Source: an uncultured Gammaproteobacteria bacterium (lineage in GTDB: Bacteria; Pseudomonadota; Gammaproteobacteria; Arenicellales; UBA868). From it: 5,219 nucleotides of DNA. A program made the translations under genes and the position numbers. Where the stretch lies: the NCBI GenBank assembly GCA_913051905.1, contig CAJXBY010000190.1, positions 1 through 5,219 of the forward strand. The letters run 5' to 3'. Shown here in pieces: positions 1 to 5,219 of the stretch (positions are counted from its first letter, which is position 1; every line of letters starts with the position of its first letter). A model generated the notes under the pieces. It saw only the letters and a list, made by a program, of their open reading frames with translations, was not told the DNA's origin and did not search any database.

Positions 1-1070
1 TGCACGGTCCATCAACAGCCGGTGGCGCCTACCAGCCAGGCATGAGTGATTACGTTATCGGCGTAAAGAAAAACGGGATGGCAGCACTGGCCGGCGCTGC
101 TTTGGTGAAGGCCGCGACCGGTGAAGTTGCCGAAGACGCACAGCTCGGCGGATCGGAGATGCACGCATCGGTCTCTGGACTGGTTGAATATCTGGCCGAA
201 GACGACAGCCATGGCCTCGAGATCGCGCGCGACCTGATCGGTCGGTTGGACTGGAACAGTGCCTGCCCGCGTCCAGAACCAAGAACGTTCCAGGAACCTG
301 CATTCAGTCCAGATGAGATTGCCGGCGTTGTGCCGGTGGACTACCAGAAACCCTATGATGTCCGCGAAGTCGTGGCGCGCATCGTTGATGGTTCTGATTT
401 TATCGACTTCAAACCCCGTTACGGCGTATCGACGGTATGTATCCAGGCCGAGATTTTTGGTCAGCCCTGCGCACTGATCGGTAACAACGGTCCCATCGAC
501 CCCAATGGTGCGACCAAGGCCGCACAGTTCTTTCAGTTATGCGATCAATCCAACCTGCCGATCATATTTCTTAATAACACGACCGGTTACATGGTGGGTA
601 TAGAGTATGAGCATGCCGGCATGATCAAACACGGATCGAAGATGATCCAGGCGGTCTCGAACGTGAAAGTACCGAAGATCTCACTCTATATTGGTGCTAG
701 TTTTGGTGCTGGGAATTACGGTATGTGTGGCTATGCTTATGAACCCGATTTTCTATTTACTTGGCCCAATGCCACCACGGGTGTGATGGGCGGCGAACAA
801 GCGGCACTGACCATGGAGTATGTGATGATCAATTCTGCCCGGCGCCGCGGCAAAGAGATCGACAGTGCAGCGCTTGAGACACAGAAACACGCCATCATTG
901 AACACTATGATCGGCAGTCCGATGCGTTCTACACATCAGGTCGTTTGCTTGACCACGGCATGATCGATCCGCGGGATACCCGGAAAGTTCTGGGCTTTGC
1001 GCTCCAAACCTGCTGGGAGTCACGCAATCGAACACTGCGTCCCAACAGCTTTGGTATTGCACGACTGTAA
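1..1070 (+). CDS. Acyl-CoA carboxylase beta subunit (carboxyltransferase), geranyl-/methylcrotonyl-CoA type, 5' partial
   Basis: This subunit transfers the carboxyl group from carboxybiotin to the gamma carbon of a 3-methyl-branched 2-enoyl-CoA, as part of a cytoplasmic alpha/beta holoenzyme. The reading frame is open from base 3 to the TAA at 1068-1070 (355 residues). Family members are about 535-540 residues, so roughly 180 N-terminal residues lie upstream; the ATG at 42 is internal, inside the conserved core. The fragment begins in the N-domain acyl-CoA/oxyanion-hole motif STAGGAY, followed by LAGAALVKAATGE and LGGSEMH. The C-domain carries a second oxyanion-hole motif, FGAGNYGMCG (fragment residues 234-243), then WPNA and VMGGEQAA. 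The GAGNYGMCG form is typical of methylcrotonyl- and geranyl-CoA carboxylases rather than propionyl-CoA carboxylase. The motif GPIDPNGATKAAQFFQLCDQ and Ala28 (bases 84-86), where methylcrotonyl enzymes should have Phe, suggest a larger substrate such as geranyl-CoA. The hydratase starts 4 bases downstream and the alpha subunit follows it. The carboxyltransferase role is certain; the substrate is inferred. Confidence 0.95.
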   Translation, partial: HGPSTAGGAYQPGMSDYVIGVKKNGMAALAGAALVKAATGEVAEDAQLGGSEMHASVSGLVEYLAEDDSHGLEIARDLIGRLDWNSACPRPEPRTFQEPAFSPDEIAGVVPVDYQKPYDVREVVARIVDGSDFIDFKPRYGVSTVCIQAEIFGQPCALIGNNGPIDPNGATKAAQFFQLCDQSNLPIIFLNNTTGYMVGIEYEHAGMIKHGSKMIQAVSNVKVPKISLYIGASFGAGNYGMCGYAYEPDFLFTWPNATTGVMGGEQAALTMEYVMINSARRRGKEIDSAALETQKHAIIEHYDRQSDAFYTSGRLLDHGMIDPRDTRKVLGFALQTCWESRNRTLRPNSFGIARL

Positions 1071-1074
1071 GACG

Positions 1075-1878
1075 ATGTCTGATCTGCTGCCCAAGACCAT
1101 CGAGGCGGATGTCCAGCAGGCCTGGCTCACGATCTGGCTGAACCGGCCGGAAGCCAGTAACGCGCTGAATGAACAGATGACCACCGAGTTACGCAATGCC
1201 CTGGAGGCGGTCCGAGATGACCGAACTGTTCGAGGCATCACACTGCGTGGACGCGGTGGGATTTTCTGTGCCGGTGGAGATCTGAGGGCTTTTCAGTCAG
1301 ATTTTCAGGGCGGAGCGGAGTCACACGAACTGGTGGCGGCCGCGAGTCGAAGAGCAGGCGAGCTTTTCCGGTTGGTGAATGAGATGCCGCAGGTGGTAGT
1401 GATCCTGGTCGAAGGTGCAGCTATTGCCGGTGGGCTGGGTCTGGCTTGTACGGGCGACCTGGTTGTGGTGACGCGCGAGTCGCGGTTTGCATTAACAGAG
1501 ACCACGCTCGGTATAGCTCCGGCCCAGATCGCGCCATTTGTTGTTCAGCGCATGGGCTTGCCGGTGGCCCGGCGCCTTATGCTGACTGCGGCGCGTTTCG
1601 ATGGGGAGCAAGCGCAGAGGATCGGATTGGCAGATCAGGTGGTAGACGATGTGGATGCCCTGGATGAAGCAGAACAGAAAATCAGAACCCGGGTAATGCG
1701 CTGTGCACCGGGTGCGAACGCAATGACCAAGGAACTGCTCCTTGCGATGGCCAGACTCGAACCCCAGGCCATGCGGGATCTGGCGGCAGAACGCTTTGCC
1801 GAGGGCATGTTGGGTAGCGAAGGCAGAGAGGGGATCTCGGCGTTTGTTGAAAAAAGAAAACCCAGCTGGTCGGACTGA
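1075..1878 (+). CDS. Enoyl-CoA hydratase/isomerase (crotonase) family protein, probable glutaconyl-CoA hydratase of the carboxylase pathway
   Basis: A 267-residue protein, normal for the crotonase superfamily, that probably adds water to the branched glutaconyl-CoA made by the flanking carboxylase. Visible landmarks are LNRPEASNAL (22-31), the first oxyanion-hole motif CAGGDL (65-70), and the second, EGAAIAGGLGLA (113-124), with Gly119 at the oxyanion position. Aligned to classical enoyl-CoA hydratase, the first catalytic Glu (rat Glu144) is Gly122, while the second (Glu164) is kept as Glu142 in RFALTETTLG. The following stretch, GIAPAQIAPFVV (146-157), resembles remembered isohexenylglutaconyl-CoA hydratases (AtuE) more than methylglutaconyl-CoA hydratases (LiuC). 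The ATG at 1075 is chosen because it lies 4 bases after the upstream stop and gives a normal N-terminus; the in-frame ATG at 997 would add 26 residues overlapping the beta subunit gene. No clear Shine-Dalgarno precedes 1075, so translational coupling is likely. The family is secure; the exact reaction is inferred from context. Confidence 0.92.
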   Translation: MSDLLPKTIEADVQQAWLTIWLNRPEASNALNEQMTTELRNALEAVRDDRTVRGITLRGRGGIFCAGGDLRAFQSDFQGGAESHELVAAASRRAGELFRLVNEMPQVVVILVEGAAIAGGLGLACTGDLVVVTRESRFALTETTLGIAPAQIAPFVVQRMGLPVARRLMLTAARFDGEQAQRIGLADQVVDDVDALDEAEQKIRTRVMRCAPGANAMTKELLLAMARLEPQAMRDLAAERFAEGMLGSEGREGISAFVEKRKPSWSD

Positions 1879-1892
1879 CGATTAGTGCGGCG

Positions 1893-3872
1893 GTGAATAC
1901 CTTTAACAGCATACTGATCGCCAATCGGGGTGAGATCGCCGTACGGGTGATGCAAACGGCGTCTGCACTGGGATACCGGAGCATCGCGGTTTATTCGGAG
2001 GCGGATGCGCTCGCGCCCCATGTGCGTCAGGCAGATGAAGCGGTCTGTATCGGTCCGCCACCGGTCGCACAGTCCTACCTCGATATAGAGCGAATACTGG
2101 CGGCAGCGCGGGAAACCAATGCTGGTGCGATTCATCCAGGGTACGGGTTTCTGTCTGAAAATTCTGAATTCGCGGCAGCCTGCGAGGCAACAGGCATCGT
2201 GTATATAGGTCCAAGCGCTGCTGCGGTAGAACTGATGGCGAACAAGGCGCGCGCCAAAGCTCATATGGCGTCGGCCGGTGTTCCCTGCGTGCCGGGTTAC
2301 TCAGGGGAGGACCCGTCCGACGATGCGTTTATTGAAGCGGCCAACCGGATCGGCTATCCGGTGATGGTCAAGGCCGCAGCAGGTGGCGGTGGACGGGGCA
2401 TGCGCCAGGTCGACGACCCGGCAGGGCTGACGAAAGCATTGGCCCGGGCCCGCTCAGAGGCCCAGCACGCATTTGGTTCGGACGAGGTCATCCTGGAAAA
2501 AGCTCTGCAGGGACCGCGTCACGTAGAAGTACAGATCATGGCGGATGAACAGGGTCACGTGATTCACCTTGGTGAGCGTGACTGTTCAGTCCAGCGGCGC
2601 CACCAGAAAGTTATTGAGGAGGCGCCGTGTCCCGCAATGACCGACAAGTTACGCTTCGCTATGGGGGAGACTGCGGTTACCGCGGCCAAGAGTATTGGTT
2701 ACCGCGGTGCAGGTACCGTCGAGTTCCTGCTCGACGAAGGTGATAACTTCTTCTTCTTGGAGATGAACACCCGGCTGCAGGTCGAACATCCAGTCACCGA
2801 GATGATTACCGGGCTCGATCTAGTGGCGATGCAGATTGATATTGCACAGGGTCTACCGCTGACACTGACCCAGGCGGATGTTCAGTTCAGCGGCCACGCA
2901 ATCGAAGCCCGGCTGTACGCTGAAGATGCGGGCCGTGGCTTTTTACCCTGTACCGGTACAGTGGCGCTGTGGCAGCCCAGCACGGCCGAGCATGTTCGCA
3001 TCGATGCAGGCATCGACAACGGCCTTCATATTGGTCCTCACTATGATCCGATGCTGGCCAAGTTCATAGCCTGGGGTGAAGACCGTGAGAGTGCGCGGTG
3101 CAGGCTGGCCGATGCACTGAAAATGACCGTGCTGTTCGGGCTGACGACAAACCGGTCGTTTCTCGTCGATGCACTGAATCAGCAGGCTTTTGCCGTGGGT
3201 TGTGTGACCACAGCATTTATCGAACAGGCTTTCGGACCAGAGGACCTGTCGCCCGCGGTACCCAGCGTCGAATGCGCAGCTGTGGCAGCGGTCATACAGT
3301 ATCGATGGCAGCGGGATGCGGCCCGGCAGCGGGCTCTGTCGGTACCTGCCGATCTGCTGGACTGGTCCAGCACCGGTTCGCTGGTATCGCACTACCGCTA
3401 TGTGGTCGCCGGGAACACGCTCGACATGAACGTGAGGGCCGGGGGTGAAGATTATCGGGTGCGATGTGAAAGCACAGAAATAACCGTTCGCATGGTAGCT
3501 GACAGTGACAACAAGGCCCGCATTGAGGTTAACGGGTGCACTGTTGATGTCGTTTATGAATCGCAGAGTGGAACTCGCACGTACCTTTTCATGGACGGCG
3601 AGGCCTGGTGTTTTGACAACCAGATGGTAGCGGCGGCACTGCCGGAGACCGCAGTCGGCGACGGCCGCGTGATGGCGCCGATGCATGGCCGGGTCACCGA
3701 GATTATGGTCGAAGCTGGTGATGTTGTCCGGAAGGGCCAGCGCCTCGCGAGTCTTGAGGCGATGAAGATGGAGCACGAGATCGATGCGCCGGTAGACGGT
3801 ACAGTCGATCAGGTCGTGTGCACACTCCAGGCTCAGGTGGCCATTGATGAAGTGCTATTCGAGATCATTTAA
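1893..3872 (+). CDS. Acyl-CoA carboxylase alpha subunit (biotin carboxylase + BT + biotin carrier domains), geranyl-/methylcrotonyl-CoA type
   Basis: A 659-residue biotin-containing subunit that uses ATP and bicarbonate to carboxylate its own biotin, which the beta subunit then uses. The biotin carboxylase domain (about 1-450) opens with ILIANRGEIAVRV and contains HPGYGFLSEN (81-90), the ATP-grasp glycine loop AAAGGGGRGM (161-170), GERDCSVQRRHQKV (227-240) and LEMNTRLQVEHPVTEM (289-304). Residues matching E. coli AccC catalytic and ATP-binding positions are all present: Lys118, Lys160, His210, Lys239, Glu277, Glu290, Asn292, Arg294 and Arg340. A weakly conserved stretch (about 460-590) fits the BT domain that docks on the beta subunit. 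The C-terminal carrier domain (about 590-659) has the EAMKM motif with biotinyl Lys625, 34 residues from the end. The start is a GTG at 1893, 14 bases after the hydratase stop; no ATG fits and no strong ribosome binding site is visible. Phrases such as ALGYRSIAVYSEADA look closer to remembered AtuF than LiuD. Length is normal and no damage is seen. Confidence 0.96.
   Translation: MNTFNSILIANRGEIAVRVMQTASALGYRSIAVYSEADALAPHVRQADEAVCIGPPPVAQSYLDIERILAAARETNAGAIHPGYGFLSENSEFAAACEATGIVYIGPSAAAVELMANKARAKAHMASAGVPCVPGYSGEDPSDDAFIEAANRIGYPVMVKAAAGGGGRGMRQVDDPAGLTKALARARSEAQHAFGSDEVILEKALQGPRHVEVQIMADEQGHVIHLGERDCSVQRRHQKVIEEAPCPAMTDKLRFAMGETAVTAAKSIGYRGAGTVEFLLDEGDNFFFLEMNTRLQVEHPVTEMITGLDLVAMQIDIAQGLPLTLTQADVQFSGHAIEARLYAEDAGRGFLPCTGTVALWQPSTAEHVRIDAGIDNGLHIGPHYDPMLAKFIAWGEDRESARCRLADALKMTVLFGLTTNRSFLVDALNQQAFAVGCVTTAFIEQAFGPEDLSPAVPSVECAAVAAVIQYRWQRDAARQRALSVPADLLDWSSTGSLVSHYRYVVAGNTLDMNVRAGGEDYRVRCESTEITVRMVADSDNKARIEVNGCTVDVVYESQSGTRTYLFMDGEAWCFDNQMVAAALPETAVGDGRVMAPMHGRVTEIMVEAGDVVRKGQRLASLEAMKMEHEIDAPVDGTVDQVVCTLQAQVAIDEVLFEII
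3765..3767 (+). other. Biotin attachment lysine codon (Lys625 of the alpha subunit)
   Basis: The AAG codon is the lysine of the EAMKM motif in the C-terminal carrier domain, the residue that biotin protein ligase modifies in this family. It is 34 residues from the C-terminus, the usual spacing. This shows the subunit should be a functional biotin acceptor. Confidence 0.93.
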
Positions 3873-3905
3873 GAAATGAGATTAAATGAACGGCCCGGAA
3901 TTAAA

Positions 3906-3911
3906 AGGGGA
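3906..3911 (+). promoter_or_regulatory. Ribosome binding site of the flavoprotein gene
   Basis: AGGGGA ends 5 bases before the ATG at 3917 and is the clearest Shine-Dalgarno in the window. It fixes the start of the nitronate-monooxygenase-like gene. The 44-base gap it sits in (3873-3916) is AT-richer than the flanking genes and shows no hairpin with a T-run, so no terminator is called between the carboxylase genes and this one. Confidence 0.75.
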
Positions 3912-3916
3912 ATACG

Positions 3917-5050
3917 ATGAAATCCGTTATCTGTGAAATGCTGGGCATCGAGTTTCCGTTACTGGCCTTTAGCCATTGCCGGGACGTGGTCGCTGCCGTA
4001 TCCCGCGCGGGGGGCATGGGCGTGTTCGGTGCAGTCCGTTATTCACCCGAGCAGCTGCGCGAAGAACTTACCTGGATCGACGCGCATTGCGGAGGTAAGC
4101 CCTATGGTGTTGATCTGATTGTGCCCAATCGGTTTGAGGGCAAAGGTGAAGAACGCGACACAGTCGATCTGGTCAAGACGCTTCCCCGGAGTCATCGTGA
4201 ATTCATTTCCGGTGTTCTCCAGGAACATAATATTGACGGTGATGCACTGGATGAAGAGGAGAATGGCCGGCTGAATTTCGCCCGCAATCTGGAAGAGGCG
4301 GGTGCCGCCGACATGCTGGATGTCGCTTTTTCTTTTCCGATCCGTCTTATAGCAAACGCTCTGGGAACGCCACCCCGAGTTATGATTGATCAAGCCAAGT
4401 CCCGCGATGTTCCGGTCGCGGCGCTGGTTGGTACCCGGGTCCATGCGGTTGCCCAGATCGCGGCCGGTGTAGATATTCTGGTCGCTGTGGGGGGTGAGGC
4501 CGGTGGCCACTGCGGTGATGTATCGACCATGGTGCTGATTCCAGAAGTGGTTTCCGTCGCGGGGGATACACCGGTGCTTGCGGCCGGCGGGATTGTCACC
4601 GGCCAACAGATGGCGGCTGCGATGGCCATGGGAGCAGCAGGTGCCTGGTGTGGCTCGGTGTGGTTGACGACGGTCGAGGCCGAGCCGTCACCGGTGATCA
4701 AGGAAAAACTGTTGTCCGCGACGTCCAGCGATACCGTACGCAGTCGTTCCCGGACCGGCAAACCTTCACGCCAGTTGCGCTCACCCTGGACCGATGCATG
4801 GGAGCAGGGTAGTCAGGTACCTTTGCCGATGCCGTTGCAGTCACTGCTGGTGGAACCTGCACTGCTGCGGATCGATAGACTCGCCCAGAGTGGCCACGCT
4901 GGCGCTCGGGACCTGGCAACGTATTGGGTCGGTCAGGGAGTTGGATTAATGAATCAGGAACAAACAGCGGCGGCGGTGGTGCAGGAATTCAAGGCGGATT
5001 TTCTCGATGCCTGTGAGCGTTTAACTTCCAGCCTGGATGCTATGGCCTAG
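3917..5050 (+). CDS. Nitronate monooxygenase-like flavoprotein (NMO/2-nitropropane dioxygenase/FabK superfamily)
   Basis: A 377-residue cytoplasmic protein predicted to be an FMN-dependent TIM barrel. Family hallmarks are RAGGMGVFGA (30-39), the segment GGEAGGHCGD (192-201) with His198 at the position of the catalytic histidine of class I nitronate monooxygenases, and the phosphate-binding stretch LAAGGIVTGQQMAAAMAMGAAGAW (221-244). The N-terminus reads FPLLAFSHCRD (13-23) where classical nitronate monooxygenases have a QAPM-like strand, so this is a distinct subfamily. Residues 72-125 form a charged insertion, and residues 271-290 (SDTVRSRSRTGKPSRQLRSP) plus the C-terminal helical tail extend it beyond a core enzyme of about 320 residues. 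It lacks the partner domains of larger flavin oxidoreductases. It lies 44 bases after the carboxylase alpha subunit, with its own strong ribosome binding site. Nitronate oxidation is the usual database label, but context suggests a role in acyl-CoA or isoprenoid breakdown. The fold is confidently assigned; the substrate is unknown. Confidence 0.88.
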   Translation: MKSVICEMLGIEFPLLAFSHCRDVVAAVSRAGGMGVFGAVRYSPEQLREELTWIDAHCGGKPYGVDLIVPNRFEGKGEERDTVDLVKTLPRSHREFISGVLQEHNIDGDALDEEENGRLNFARNLEEAGAADMLDVAFSFPIRLIANALGTPPRVMIDQAKSRDVPVAALVGTRVHAVAQIAAGVDILVAVGGEAGGHCGDVSTMVLIPEVVSVAGDTPVLAAGGIVTGQQMAAAMAMGAAGAWCGSVWLTTVEAEPSPVIKEKLLSATSSDTVRSRSRTGKPSRQLRSPWTDAWEQGSQVPLPMPLQSLLVEPALLRIDRLAQSGHAGARDLATYWVGQGVGLMNQEQTAAAVVQEFKADFLDACERLTSSLDAMA

Positions 5051-5054
5051 AGGG
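5050..5054 (+). promoter_or_regulatory. Ribosome binding site of the 3' partial gene
   Basis: GAGGG begins on the last base of the upstream stop codon and ends 7 bases before the ATG at 5062. It supports that start and suggests coupled translation with the flavoprotein gene. Confidence 0.6.
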
Positions 5055-5061
5055 TCTGCCA

Positions 5062-5219
5062 ATGTTTCAGCAACCACACGATTTTAGGGATGAAAGCGAA
5101 GCGCTCTTCCGGTTAATCAGTGAACTGAGCGATGACCAACTCTGTCGTCAGACGCAGTTCAAGCACTGGACCATCAACGACATTATCACGCACTTGCACA
5201 TGTGGAACTGGGCGGCGGA
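5062..5219 (+). CDS. DinB/maleylpyruvate isomerase N-terminal-like protein (TIGR03084-like), 3' partial
   Basis: Only the first 52 residues are in the window; the frame is still open at the edge. The N-terminus reads DFRDESEALFRLISELSDDQL (7-27), then QFKHWTINDIITHLHMWNWA (32-51). This pattern, an acidic helix, a (F/W)-x-x-W-(T/S) turn, then a helix with HLHxWN, is typical of the first half of DinB-like four-helix bundles, in particular the family labelled TIGR03084, related to the metal-binding N-terminal domain of mycothiol-dependent maleylpyruvate isomerase. His44 or His46 could be the first metal ligand; the remaining ligands would be downstream. The start 11 bases after the flavoprotein stop, with a good ribosome binding site, places it in the same operon. 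A metal- or thiol-dependent catabolic role is possible but not shown. The family call comes from motif memory on a short fragment. Confidence 0.72.
   Translation, partial: MFQQPHDFRDESEALFRLISELSDDQLCRQTQFKHWTINDIITHLHMWNWAA

Noticed and set aside
42..44. ATG that could be taken as the start of the first gene
   Set aside because: The frame is open upstream to the window edge, and the conserved STAGGAY motif lies before this ATG, so it is an internal Met.
997..1074. N-terminal extension of the hydratase from an upstream in-frame ATG
   Set aside because: The 26 extra residues overlap the conserved C-terminus of the beta subunit and do not resemble a crotonase N-terminus; the ATG at 1075 gives the normal length.
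1635..2264. Minus-strand open frame of 209 codons across the hydratase-alpha subunit junction
   Set aside because: It is antisense to two well-supported genes and its translation has no recognisable family features.
2675..2707. 11-base direct repeat GGTTACCGCGG at 2675-2685 and 2697-2707
   Set aside because: Only two copies, in different reading frames inside the conserved biotin carboxylase core. The protein there is normal, so this is probably chance.
2718..2735. Inverted repeat GTCGAG-6 nt-CTCGAC
   Set aside because: It is short and inside the codons of the conserved GTVEFLLDE motif, with no T-run; there is no reason to see a terminator or operator.
2943..3776. Long minus-strand open frame of 277 codons
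   Set aside because: It lies wholly antisense to the alpha subunit gene, whose protein is fully conserved. Its translation shows no recognisable domain, and it is explained by the GC-rich codon pattern of the real gene.
3873..3916. Possible terminator or internal promoter in the largest complete intergenic gap
   Set aside because: No stem-loop with a T-run and no convincing -35/-10 pair could be seen; only the ribosome binding site is supported.

Overview
The window is a compact all-plus-strand segment of a bacterial catabolic operon. It holds three complete genes flanked by two more, and the outer gene on each side is cut by a window edge. In order they are: the beta (carboxyltransferase) subunit of a biotin-dependent acyl-CoA carboxylase (5' end missing), a crotonase-family enoyl-CoA hydratase, the alpha (biotin carboxylase plus biotin carrier) subunit of the same carboxylase, a nitronate-monooxygenase-like flavoprotein, and the start of a DinB/maleylpyruvate-isomerase-like protein. 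Gaps between genes are 4, 14, 44 and 11 bases. There is no internal terminator or divergent gene, so co-transcription is likely. No RNA genes, mobile elements, CRISPR arrays or large repeats were seen.

The beta-hydratase-alpha order is shared by the leucine/isovalerate (liuB-liuC-liuD) and acyclic terpene utilisation (atuC-atuE-atuF) pathways. Both carboxylate the gamma carbon of a 3-methyl-branched 2-enoyl-CoA and then hydrate the glutaconyl-CoA product. Several details favour the geranyl-CoA (atu-like) branch or a related long branched substrate over 3-methylcrotonyl-CoA. A small Ala sits where methylcrotonyl-CoA carboxylase is expected to carry a blocking Phe. The beta subunit has GCC-like motifs around its acyl-CoA pocket. 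The hydratase has Gly where most enoyl-CoA hydratases have the first catalytic Glu. These comparisons rest on remembered family sequences and are inference, so atu-type names are not assigned as gene symbols.

The downstream part is less conventional. A flavin-dependent nitronate monooxygenase/FabK-superfamily protein with its own strong ribosome binding site follows the carboxylase genes, and a small DinB-like protein follows that. Neither belongs to the textbook liu or atu pathway, and together they are the most interesting part of the window.

The organism is probably a moderately GC-rich bacterium, most likely a proteobacterium that breaks down branched or isoprenoid acids. This is judged from the gene set, separate alpha and beta carboxylase subunits, tight packing and codon use. 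A narrower placement cannot be supported from this sequence alone.
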